Source: Gillisia sp. Hel1_33_143 (lineage in GTDB: Bacteria > Bacteroidota > Bacteroidia > Flavobacteriales > Flavobacteriaceae). Taken from it: a stretch of 64,000 bases of DNA. Below the pieces are notes generated by a model. It did not search any database. It was given only the letters and a program-made list of their open reading frames with translations, and was not told the DNA's origin. The translations under genes and the position numbers were made by a program. Shown here in pieces: positions 1 to 7,724 of the stretch. The number at the start of each line of letters is the position of its first letter. Within the stretch, counting starts at the first letter, position 1. The stretch lies in assembly GCF_900104765.1 (NCBI RefSeq), contig NZ_LT629737.1, positions 2,666,001 through 2,730,000 of the forward strand. The letters are read 5' to 3'.

Positions 1-243
1 ATTTCCACCAATAGTGGTGGAATCCCAGAAGTAAATATTCACGGAGTTTCTGGATACCTTGCAGAAATTGGTGATGTACAGGCTATGGGAGATTTTGGGG
101 TAAAGATTCTTGAAGATAATGATACCCTTAAAAGATTTAAAGAAAATGCTCTAGAACAAGCAAAAACTTTTGATATTGATATTGTTGTGCCGCAATATGA
201 AGCACTATATGAAAAGGCATTGGCAGAAATAAAAAAAGCGTAA
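1..243 (+). CDS. bshA: N-acetyl-alpha-D-glucosaminyl L-malate synthase BshA, C-terminal fragment (5' cut by window)
   Basis: The window opens inside this gene; frame 1 is open from base 1 to the TAA at 241-243, giving the last 80 residues. The fragment carries the donor-sugar binding motif of GT-B glycosyltransferases (STNSGGIPEVNIHG), followed by the terminal helices. The wording GGIPEVNIHGVSGYL and the tail with AKTFDIDIVVPQYEALY are typical of Bacteroidota BshA, which joins GlcNAc to L-malate in the first step of bacillithiol synthesis in the cytoplasm. Another GT4 family glycosyltransferase is possible because only the C terminus is visible. Confidence 0.75.
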   Translation: MSTNSGGIPEVNIHGVSGYLAEIGDVQAMGDFGVKILEDNDTLKRFKENALEQAKTFDIDIVVPQYEALYEKALAEIKKA

Positions 244-262
244 AATTTAATTTACGCTTTTA
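233..262. terminator. Bidirectional terminator between bshA and the outer-membrane protein gene
   Basis: An 11-bp perfect stem (AAAAGCGTAAA with TTTACGCTTTT) overlaps the bshA stop codon. A-rich and T-rich flanks allow termination of both converging genes. Confidence 0.7.
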
Positions 263-279
263 ATTTATTTTGTTGTTTT

Positions 280-795
280 TTAGAATTGGTATCTAACTCC
301 AACCGCGATATCTGGTGATAATTTATCGATATCATCGTTATCATTAATAAACCCAACTTCTGGTCTAAAGTCTAAAGAAAGCAAAAGTGGAATATCAAAG
401 TTATATTCTATACCTATGTTACCTGCTAAGAATACAAAAGTTTCATCTTTATACCTGTAATCTCTTTTATCATAGTAGCGATCGTCTTTAGCGCTAATAT
501 TTCCAATACCACCACCGGCACCTGCATACCAATTAAAACCACCATCAATGTTCCATACCCATTGGTACAATGCCGCTAGTTTTACAGAGTTATATCTAGA
601 ATCGTCATTTCTCCATCCAAGATCAAACTCTAATCTATTATTGTCTCCTCCAATAGCACGTTGATAAGAAACTTCTGCTCCATATCCATTTCCACCACCA
701 ATTCTAAGACCTAGTGCATTCTCAGAAATTGTTTGTGCGTTGGAAGTTGTACCTAATCCTATGGCAAACAATGCTAATAAAAATACTTTTTTCAT
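280..795 (-). CDS. Outer-membrane beta-barrel protein, small porin-like family
   Basis: 171 residues. A Sec signal peptide (MKKVFLLALFAIGLGTTSNA, cleavage before Q21) is followed by alternating hydrophobic/aromatic strands rich in Gly and Tyr. The chain ends in an aromatic residue (VRYQF), as outer-membrane beta-barrels recognised by the Bam machinery usually do. Predicted location is the outer membrane. No substrate or partner can be deduced. The internal segment RYYDKRDYRYKDE is a charged extracellular-loop candidate. It is transcribed alone, convergent with bshA, from a recognisable -7 element just upstream. The exact function is unknown; the barrel assignment is inferred from signal peptide, strand pattern and terminal Phe. 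Confidence 0.75.
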   Translation of the reverse strand: MKKVFLLALFAIGLGTTSNAQTISENALGLRIGGGNGYGAEVSYQRAIGGDNNRLEFDLGWRNDDSRYNSVKLAALYQWVWNIDGGFNWYAGAGGGIGNISAKDDRYYDKRDYRYKDETFVFLAGNIGIEYNFDIPLLLSLDFRPEVGFINDNDDIDKLSPDIAVGVRYQF

Positions 796-820
796 ATCTG
801 ATTTATTTTATTTGTAAAAG

Positions 821-828
821 CAAATTTA
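821..828 (-). promoter_or_regulatory. Bacteroidota -7 promoter element for the barrel protein
   Basis: Read on the minus strand this is TAAATTTG, a full match to TAnnTTTG, 26 bases before the start codon. No clear -33 TTG is seen. Confidence 0.5.
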
Positions 829-933
829 ATTGTAAAATTGAAATGCAGACACCCCATTAAGCCAATGTATTGTTAATAATCATTAATGATCTGTTAAGCA
901 AAATTCGGCTAAATTCGTACTTTTAGAGTCAAT

Positions 934-3849
934 ATGAAAGCAACATTAGAAGAGTTAGAATTATCTATTGAAGGGGAATTACTTCAGGATAAATTACATA
1001 GAAGCATATATGCAACAGATGCCTCTGTATATAGAGAATTACCTTTAGGAGTATGTTATCCAAGATCTGAAGCAGATATAAAAACCATCATTAACTTTGC
1101 TCGAAATAATAAAATAGGTTTAATTCCTAGAACGGCTGGAACATCGCTAGCAGGACAATGTGTAGGTAGTGGTCTGGTAGTAGATGTTTCTAAATATCTA
1201 ACTAAGATAATAGCTATTGATGCTGAAAAAAGAATCGCTATTGTTCAACCCGGGGTTATTAGAGACGATCTTAACAGACAACTTCTGAAATATGGTTTGT
1301 TTTTCGGTCCTAATACTTCTACTTCCAATAGGTGTATGATAGGAGGGATGGTTGGCAACAACTCTAGCGGAACTACTTCAATAAGATATGGTACCACCAG
1401 AGATAAGGTCTTGAGTTTAAAGACTATTTTAAGCGATAGTTCTACCGCAGAGTTTTCAAATCTTTCCGCAGAAAATTTTAGGCAGAAATTAAATGGTGAT
1501 CTTCTGGAAAATAAAATTTACAGTTCTATTTATCACCTTTTATCTCCAGAGACCGTTCAGGAAGAAATAAAACGAGAATTTCCACAAGAAGCTATACACA
1601 GAAGAAATACGGGATATGCTATAGACGAATTAATTAGAACTGAACCTTTCTCTAGTGGTAAAGAGAATTTTGACCTTTGTAAGTTATTGTCAGGAAGCGA
1701 AGGAACCTTGGCCTTTACTACAGAGATCACTTTGCAATTAGATGTACTTCCACCAACACATGCTGCCATGGTTGCCGCGCACTTTACAAGTATAGAGAAC
1801 TGTATGCTTGCAGTAGTACCGTCTATGAAAAGCCCATTATTCACTTGTGAAATGATGGATAAAGTGATCTTAGATTGCACCAATGAAAATTTAAAATATA
1901 AAGAGAATCGTTTTTTTATTGAAGGAGATCCTAAAGCAATTTTAATGCTGGAACTTCGTGCAGAGACTGAAGAAGACTTGCAAAATAAGATCAAAATCTT
2001 GCTTAACAGATTAAGGGAATCTAATTTAACCTATGCTTTACCCGTTTTAACGGGAGATCAAATAGAGCTCGCATTAGAACTTAGAAAAGCAGGCTTAGGA
2101 TTGTTAGGTAATATGGTTGGAGATAGAAAGGCGGTAGCATGTATAGAAGATACCGCTGTAGCTATTCCAGATCTTGCCAACTATATTCTTGAGTTTACAC
2201 AAATAATGAAAAATTATGGGCAGGAAGCTGTGTACTATGCCCATGCTGGTGCCGGTGAATTGCATTTAAGACCTATACTTAATTTAAAGATAGAACAAGA
2301 TGTAGTGCTTTTTAGAAAGATCACAGAAGATGTTGCTACTTTGGTGAAGAAATATAAGGGTTCTATGAGTGGAGAGCATGGAGATGGGAGGCTTCGGGCA
2401 GAATTTATTGAAATGATGGTGGGGTCTAAAAACTATCAACTCTTAAAAGAAATCAAGCATATTTTTGACCCTGAAAATATTTTTAATCCCGGAAAAATTG
2501 TAGACGCTACTGCAATGGATACTTCGCTGAGATATGTACCTAATAGAATTGAGCCTAACGTTTCTACTATAATGAATTTTGAAGATTCTGAAGGTATATT
2601 AAGACTTGCAGAAAAATGCAATGGGAGTGGAGATTGTAGAAAATCTGTAGAAGCGGGTGGAACTATGTGCCCAAGCTACAGAGCCACTAAGGATGAAAAA
2701 GATACTACGCGAGCTAGAGCAAATGCCTTGAGAGAATTTCTAACAAATTCTGACAAGCCTAATAAATTTGACCATAAAGAGCTAAAAGAAGTTTTTGATC
2801 TTTGTATAAGTTGTAAAGGCTGTAAAAGCGAATGTCCTTCTAATGTAGATGTTGCTGCATTAAAAGCAGAATTTCAATTTCAATATCAAAAAGCTAATGG
2901 AAGATCTTTTAGAAGTAAGGCATTTGCTAATAATGCGAGCATGAACCAACTAGCTTCAAAAGTTCCAAAGATCTCTAATTTTTTATTTACCAATAATATT
3001 ACCTCAGGGATTGCAAAAAAGGTAATGGGAGTTGCTAAACAAAGAACCTTACCTGAACTCTCTAAACAAACTTTGACAAACTATTATAAGGAAAATAAAG
3101 ATAGGCTTATTGTTACAAATCCAGTTAAAACGGTTTATCTCTTTACTGATGAATTTACGAATTACTTAGATGCTACCATTGGGATTGATGCCATAGAATT
3201 ATTATTTAAGCTAAAGTATCAAGTCAAAATTATAGCTCATTCAGAAAGTGGAAGAAGTCATATTTCTAAAGGATTTTTAGAGGAAGCCAAAGAGTTGGCA
3301 AACAAAAATATAACTATCTTCAAGGATCTTATTTCTGTAGATACGCCACTTATAGGAATAGAACCATCTGCCATCTTAACTTTTAGGGATGAATATCTAA
3401 GATTGGGAGACGATAAAGCTTCATCTATACAACTTTCAAAGAATTGTTTTCTAATAGAAGAATTTCTAAAGAAAGAAATGGCTTTAGGGAATATTGATGT
3501 TTCCGCTTTTACTTCAGAATCTAAAAAGGTTAAGATACACGCGCATTGTCATCAAAAAGCATTATCTAATTCTGCCGTTACTTTTGATGTTCTTAATTTT
3601 CCAAAGAATTATATGGTAACCATTATTTCATCAGGTTGTTGTGGGATGGCAGGTTCTTTTGGTTATGAACAAGAGCATTATGAGATTAGTATGAATATAG
3701 GAAATCAAAGTTTATTTCCCGCAGTTAGAAAAAGCGATTTAGACACCATTATTGCCGCTAATGGAACAAGTTGTCGTCATCAAATCTTTGATGGGACCAA
3801 AAGAATTGCAAAACATCCAATAACAATTCTTAGAGAATCTTTAGCTTAG
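934..3849 (+). CDS. FAD-linked oxidase with Fe-S and CCG domains (D-lactate / D-2-hydroxyacid dehydrogenase type, YdiJ-like)
   Basis: 971 residues. The N-terminal half is a PCMH-type FAD-binding domain (AGTSLAGQCVGSG near residue 70) plus the FAD-oxidase C-terminal domain (GSEGTLAF; MSGEHGDGR). The C-terminal half holds two ferredoxin-like cysteine clusters (CNGSGDC...CPSY near 562; CISCKGCKSECP near 624) and CCG-type Fe-S motifs (HCHQKAL near 870; SGCCGMAGSFGYE near 900). This architecture is known from D-lactate, glycolate and D-2-hydroxyglutarate dehydrogenases that oxidise 2-hydroxyacids and pass electrons to the quinone pool at the cytoplasmic membrane. The substrate cannot be fixed from sequence. 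The gene stands alone with a short leader; a weak -7-like TAAATTCG lies at 910-917. Confidence 0.85.
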   Translation: MKATLEELELSIEGELLQDKLHRSIYATDASVYRELPLGVCYPRSEADIKTIINFARNNKIGLIPRTAGTSLAGQCVGSGLVVDVSKYLTKIIAIDAEKRIAIVQPGVIRDDLNRQLLKYGLFFGPNTSTSNRCMIGGMVGNNSSGTTSIRYGTTRDKVLSLKTILSDSSTAEFSNLSAENFRQKLNGDLLENKIYSSIYHLLSPETVQEEIKREFPQEAIHRRNTGYAIDELIRTEPFSSGKENFDLCKLLSGSEGTLAFTTEITLQLDVLPPTHAAMVAAHFTSIENCMLAVVPSMKSPLFTCEMMDKVILDCTNENLKYKENRFFIEGDPKAILMLELRAETEEDLQNKIKILLNRLRESNLTYALPVLTGDQIELALELRKAGLGLLGNMVGDRKAVACIEDTAVAIPDLANYILEFTQIMKNYGQEAVYYAHAGAGELHLRPILNLKIEQDVVLFRKITEDVATLVKKYKGSMSGEHGDGRLRAEFIEMMVGSKNYQLLKEIKHIFDPENIFNPGKIVDATAMDTSLRYVPNRIEPNVSTIMNFEDSEGILRLAEKCNGSGDCRKSVEAGGTMCPSYRATKDEKDTTRARANALREFLTNSDKPNKFDHKELKEVFDLCISCKGCKSECPSNVDVAALKAEFQFQYQKANGRSFRSKAFANNASMNQLASKVPKISNFLFTNNITSGIAKKVMGVAKQRTLPELSKQTLTNYYKENKDRLIVTNPVKTVYLFTDEFTNYLDATIGIDAIELLFKLKYQVKIIAHSESGRSHISKGFLEEAKELANKNITIFKDLISVDTPLIGIEPSAILTFRDEYLRLGDDKASSIQLSKNCFLIEEFLKKEMALGNIDVSAFTSESKKVKIHAHCHQKALSNSAVTFDVLNFPKNYMVTIISSGCCGMAGSFGYEQEHYEISMNIGNQSLFPAVRKSDLDTIIAANGTSCRHQIFDGTKRIAKHPITILRESLA

Positions 3850-3865
3850 ATTTTTCATTAGGTAA

Positions 3866-3893
3866 GAGACCTCAAATTTAGTTCTGAGGTCTC
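3866..3893. terminator. Terminator hairpin at the convergent junction
   Basis: 9-bp perfect stem GAGACCTCA / TGAGGTCTC with a 10-nt loop. It overlaps the last codons of the minus-strand gene. The T tract is weak on either strand. Confidence 0.45.
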
Positions 3894-4714
3894 GCTTTAT
3901 TTAGAATGGTTATTGCTGTAATGAGATCTAAAATTCGCTCCACTGGCGTAGTCTCAATTTCCTTTTTAGTCAGGGTATTTTCATCAAATTTGTTCAATTC
4001 CCATCGTTTATTATTATACTCTAGAGTAGTTAAATTCTCTATCCATTTACCAGAATTAAGATAAAGACAAGTACCATATATATTAGTTTTCCTTATGATC
4101 TTTGGTTGATGAGTATGACCAGAGATTACATATTTATAATCATTTTCTATGGCAAGATCTGATACTCTTTTTTCGAAAAGTTGAATATCTTTAATATTAA
4201 GTTCCAGATTGTTCTTATTTTTTTTAGACTTGGAGAATTTTCTCTTCTCAGATGTAATCAAATTCCAATTAAAGAGTTTATTGATTTTCAGAATAACATT
4301 ATAGCTCCATACATCAATATTTGCAAGCCATTTAGAATATAGAAAAGAAAAATCTAGAACATCACCGTTGAAGAACCACGCTAATTTTCCGTCCAGATCC
4401 AGAACAAGTTTATCTACTACAACAAAATTTCCAAGTTTCAGTCCGCTAAATTGCATCTCATTATGACTGCCGGTAATATAGATCACCTCGGTTCCATTAT
4501 TGCTTAACTTAATGATCTTGTTTATCACTTCTAAATGATCTTTTGGAATATGGCTTTTTATAAATTGCAAGCGCTCCATAAAATCACCTATTAGAATAAG
4601 CTTTTTCGGCTGTATAGAATTAAGGTAATGCAATAGTCCTTTTGCATTGCATCCTAGAACACCCAGATGTATATCTGAGATTACTACGAGTTCAATATCT
4701 CTTTTCTTTTGCAA
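3878..4714 (-). CDS. Divergent LpxH-like metallophosphoesterase, metal ligands partly lost
   Basis: 278 residues with the calcineurin-like fold order of LpxH-type UDP-2,3-diacylglucosamine hydrolases: SDIHLG (D14, H16), GDF (D44), a G-x-H block, an F-x-GD block and GHTHQP (H200, H202). Two expected metal ligands are changed. The usual GNHD/GNRD block reads GSHNE (Ser83 for Asn), and the usual FxHGD block reads FFNGD (Asn116 for His). The codons AGT and AAC are unambiguous in the DNA. Flavobacterial relatives usually keep GNHDE and HGD. It may therefore be a low-activity or regulatory paralogue rather than the working LpxH of lipid A synthesis. It is transcribed alone, back to back with aroC across 174 bp. 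Confidence 0.7.
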   Translation of the reverse strand: MQKKRDIELVVISDIHLGVLGCNAKGLLHYLNSIQPKKLILIGDFMERLQFIKSHIPKDHLEVINKIIKLSNNGTEVIYITGSHNEMQFSGLKLGNFVVVDKLVLDLDGKLAWFFNGDVLDFSFLYSKWLANIDVWSYNVILKINKLFNWNLITSEKRKFSKSKKNKNNLELNIKDIQLFEKRVSDLAIENDYKYVISGHTHQPKIIRKTNIYGTCLYLNSGKWIENLTTLEYNNKRWELNKFDENTLTKKEIETTPVERILDLITAITILNKARPQN

Positions 4715-4865
4715 TTTCGAATTAATTATATCTCAAAGAAACCTTATTAATCTTTTAATTGGATTAGGCATTTTTTAAAGTATTCTTATCAAAAGATTAA
4801 TTAATGATTAGTTTGTTAAGAGAATATTAATAGGGAATAGACTTTTAAATATGTAGTTAAAAAAT

Positions 4866-4873
4866 TACATTTG
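4866..4873 (+). promoter_or_regulatory. -7 promoter element of aroC
   Basis: TACATTTG matches TAnnTTTG. It lies 15 bases before the aroC ATG at 4889, giving a very short leader. Its position rules out the in-frame TTG at 4871 as the start. Confidence 0.55.
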
Positions 4874-4888
4874 TTCAAAATCGATTTT

Positions 4889-5953
4889 ATGGCCGGAAAT
4901 ACTTTCGGAAAGCTTTTTAAATTAACCACTTTTGGAGAATCACATGGCGCTGCCATTGGTGGAATAATTGATGGTTGTCCTGCAGGAATAAAAATAGATC
5001 TTGAGAAAGTTCAGCAAGATCTTAATAAGAGAAAACCGGGGCAATCTGCAATTGTAACTCAAAGAAAAGAACCAGATACAGTTGAATTCTATTCAGGGAT
5101 ATTTGAGGGACAAACTACTGGAACTCCTATTGGCTTTGTGATTAAAAATGCAAATCAAAAATCTAAAGACTACTCTCATATAAAAGATACGTACAGACCC
5201 TCCCATGCAGATTATACATATGATGAGAAATATGGAATTAGAGATTATAGAGGTGGTGGCCGTTCTTCTGCACGCGAAACAGCTAGTAGAGTTGTAGGTG
5301 GTGCCATAGCTAAGCAAGTAATACCTAATATCTCATTTCACGCTTTTACAAGTTCTGTGGGAAATATAAGCTTAGATAAAAATTTAGAGACTATAGATCT
5401 TAATTTAATAGAGTCTAACCCTGTAAGATGTCCAGATACGGCTGTTGCACAGCGTATGGAAGATTATATTAAAGACATAAGAAGTCAGGGAGATACCGTT
5501 GGCGGTACGGTGCAGTGCGTTATAAAAAATGTTCCTAAGGGTCTTGGAGAACCTGTATTTGATAAGTTACATGCAGAACTAGGAAAAGCAATGCTTTCTA
5601 TTAATGCGGTTAAAGGCTTTGAATACGGAAGTGGATTTGAAGGTACCAAGATGAAAGGAAGTGAACATAATGATCTTTTCAATTCTGATGGCAGCACAAC
5701 TACAAATTTGAGCGGTGGCATTCAGGGAGGAATCTCTAATGGTATGGATATTTATTTTACCGTAGCATTTAAACCTGTGGCTACCATCATGCAAAAACAA
5801 CCAACCATTAATTCTCAAGGTCTGCAAGTTGAAATGCAGGGAAAAGGCAGGCATGACCCTTGTGTGGTACCACGAGCGGTACCTATAGTAGATGCTATGG
5901 CTGCGTTAGTAATAGCCGATTTCTTTTTACAAAACAAAATTTCAAAAATATAA
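4889..5953 (+). CDS. aroC: Chorismate synthase
   Basis: 354 residues from the ATG at 4889. An in-frame TTG at 4871 lies inside the promoter element and is rejected. The enzyme converts 5-enolpyruvylshikimate-3-phosphate to chorismate with reduced FMN, the last common step of aromatic amino acid synthesis, in the cytoplasm. All three family signatures are present: [10 protein letters not shown] near the N terminus, [14 protein letters not shown] in the middle (FMN/substrate binding), and [12 protein letters not shown] near the C terminus. Length is normal. The gene is followed 18 bases later by a symporter gene on the same strand; shared transcription is possible but they have no obvious functional link. 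Confidence 0.97.
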   Translation: MAGNTFGKLFKLTTFGESHGAAIGGIIDGCPAGIKIDLEKVQQDLNKRKPGQSAIVTQRKEPDTVEFYSGIFEGQTTGTPIGFVIKNANQKSKDYSHIKDTYRPSHADYTYDEKYGIRDYRGGGRSSARETASRVVGGAIAKQVIPNISFHAFTSSVGNISLDKNLETIDLNLIESNPVRCPDTAVAQRMEDYIKDIRSQGDTVGGTVQCVIKNVPKGLGEPVFDKLHAELGKAMLSINAVKGFEYGSGFEGTKMKGSEHNDLFNSDGSTTTNLSGGIQGGISNGMDIYFTVAFKPVATIMQKQPTINSQGLQVEMQGKGRHDPCVVPRAVPIVDAMAALVIADFFLQNKISKI

Positions 5954-5971
5954 TTGCAACAATACTTTACT

Positions 5972-7321
5972 ATGAAAAAATTAGCGCTGCACTGGCAGAT
6001 TTTATTGGGAATGGCTTTAGGAGTTCTTTTCGCATTAGTACTAACTAATTTTTCATGGGGACCAGATTTCGTTGGAGATTGGATTAAGCCTTTTGGGAAT
6101 ATCTTTATAAACTCGCTTAAATTAATTGCGGTTCCTTTAATTCTAGCCTCTTTAATTAAGGGTATCTCAGATCTTAAAGATATTTCTAAGCTATCCAAAA
6201 TGGGAACTAGAACTATTCTTACATATATTGGAACTACCGTTATAGCTGTTTCTATAGGATTAGCATTAGTAAATTTAATAAAACCAGGTAGTGCTATAAA
6301 TCAAGGTACTAGAGATGATCTTATTTCTAGTTATGAAGGTGATGCTAATGTTAGAATTGCAGATGCTCAAAAACAGAAGGATGCAGGCCCACTTCAGGCT
6401 TTAGAAGATCTCGTACCATCTAATATCTTTGGTGCAGCCAGTGATAATTCTAATATGCTTCAAGTTATTTTCTTTGCAATTTTCTTTGGTATTGGACTAA
6501 TCTTAATTCCTGAAAAGCAAAGTAAACCGGTAAAAGACTTTTTTGATGGCTTTAATGAAGTAATTCTCAAAATGATAGATCTCATAATGCTTACTGCTCC
6601 TTATGGTGTATTTGCATTGTTGGCTGCATTGGTGGTAGAATCTCCAAGTACAGATCTATTTGCAGCACTAGCTATGTATGCCTTAACAGTACTAATAGGA
6701 TTAGCATTAATGATCGGTTTTTATGTGCTGCTGGTATGGATCGTTACAAAAAATAAACCTTCTTTCTTTCTTAATGGAATGGCTCCGGCACAACTACTAG
6801 CATTCTCAACAAGCTCTAGTGCTGCAACTTTGCCTGTAACTATGGAGAGAGTAGAAGAGCATATGGGCGTACATAAGGAAGTGGCAAGTTTTGTACTTCC
6901 TATTGGAGCTACTATTAATATGGATGGAACAAGTTTATATCAGGCGGTAGCTGCAGTATTTATTGCACAGGCCTTTGGGATGGACCTTTCATTTGGTACT
7001 CAATTAGGAATAATTGCTACAGCAACTTTAGCCTCTATTGGTTCTGCGGCTGTTCCTGGAGCAGGAATGGTAATGTTGGTTATTGTTCTAGCACAAGCAG
7101 GAATTCCGGAAGCTGGATTGGCATTGATCTTTGCAATAGATAGACCATTAGATATGTGTAGAACAACGGTAAATGTAACCGGAGATGCTGCAGTAGCAAT
7201 GATCGTTGCAAAATCTGTAGATAAATTAGGACCTCCTAACGTAAAAGATTGGGATGATAATTACGATGCTGATGCTACAACCATTCCTGTAGAAAGAGAA
7301 GAGGTATCTACAAAAATTTAG
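5972..7321 (+). CDS. Dicarboxylate/amino acid:cation symporter (DAACS family)
   Basis: 449 residues, starting at the ATG 5972 (MKKLALHWQIL); an upstream TTG only adds unrelated residues. It is a polytopic inner-membrane protein of the glutamate/aspartate/C4-dicarboxylate symporter family. Diagnostic pieces are the serine-rich re-entrant hairpin FSTSSSAATLPVT, the TM7 motif INMDGTS, the second hairpin IGSAAVPGAG and the TM8 motif DMCRTTVNVTGD. In relatives these form the substrate and Na+/H+ sites. Substrate choice (glutamate, aspartate or C4 acid) is not decided by what is visible. Its last 14 bases overlap the 3' end of the convergent DCC-family gene. Confidence 0.92.
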   Translation: MKKLALHWQILLGMALGVLFALVLTNFSWGPDFVGDWIKPFGNIFINSLKLIAVPLILASLIKGISDLKDISKLSKMGTRTILTYIGTTVIAVSIGLALVNLIKPGSAINQGTRDDLISSYEGDANVRIADAQKQKDAGPLQALEDLVPSNIFGAASDNSNMLQVIFFAIFFGIGLILIPEKQSKPVKDFFDGFNEVILKMIDLIMLTAPYGVFALLAALVVESPSTDLFAALAMYALTVLIGLALMIGFYVLLVWIVTKNKPSFFLNGMAPAQLLAFSTSSSAATLPVTMERVEEHMGVHKEVASFVLPIGATINMDGTSLYQAVAAVFIAQAFGMDLSFGTQLGIIATATLASIGSAAVPGAGMVMLVIVLAQAGIPEAGLALIFAIDRPLDMCRTTVNVTGDAAVAMIVAKSVDKLGPPNVKDWDDNYDADATTIPVEREEVSTKI

Positions 7322-7724
7322 CTTTAAGTTCTGGTGTAGGAATCATACAAGCGTCTTTTTTACCAAACCATTGGTAGCGATTCTTGGCAATAAAATCATA
7401 CACCAGGTTTCGGAAGCCCTCCGGTAGTACAGAGAAAAATCTCAATAAAGAAATACTACCGGATAAATGCTTTGCTATTTTAAGTGCAGCAGTAGATTTA
7501 TTGTAATAAGCAATACCAGGCTCAATCAATATTATAGAATCTATAGCATTAGGATCAATTCCACGTTCTTCCATAAGCTCAATTCCTGCTTTACTCTGTA
7601 GGGAAGCAAATCTAAAGAAATCTTTTGCGTCATGCTCAATTACATAATTTACAGCAGAATTACATAGATTACACACTCCATCAAATAAGATGATTTTCTT
7701 ATTAATATCTATTGAACTTTCCAT
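7308..7724 (-). CDS. DCC1-like thiol-disulfide oxidoreductase family protein (DUF393)
   Basis: 138 residues. The family hallmark DGVCNLCN (Cys18, Cys21) follows a short beta strand, as in DUF393/DCC1-like proteins with a thioredoxin-like fold. They are proposed to exchange thiols and disulfides in the cytoplasm; no substrate is known. The start codon overlaps the mutS2 stop codon by one base (TAATG arrangement), so the two are translationally coupled in one transcript. The 3' end overlaps the symporter gene on the other strand by 14 bases. Confidence 0.8.
   Translation of the reverse strand: MESSIDINKKIILFDGVCNLCNSAVNYVIEHDAKDFFRFASLQSKAGIELMEERGIDPNAIDSIILIEPGIAYYNKSTAALKIAKHLSGSISLLRFFSVLPEGFRNLVYDFIAKNRYQWFGKKDACMIPTPELKAKFL

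Noticed and set aside
1557-1994. Antisense ORF of 145 codons inside the FAD/Fe-S gene
   Set aside because: Lies wholly inside a well-supported gene, shows no family pattern, and is a codon-bias shadow.
4871-4888. TTG start for aroC
   Set aside because: The codon overlaps the TACATTTG promoter element; the ATG at 4889 gives the conserved N terminus.
5815-6198. Antisense ORF spanning the aroC/symporter junction
   Set aside because: No recognisable domain; both sense genes are certain and cover it.
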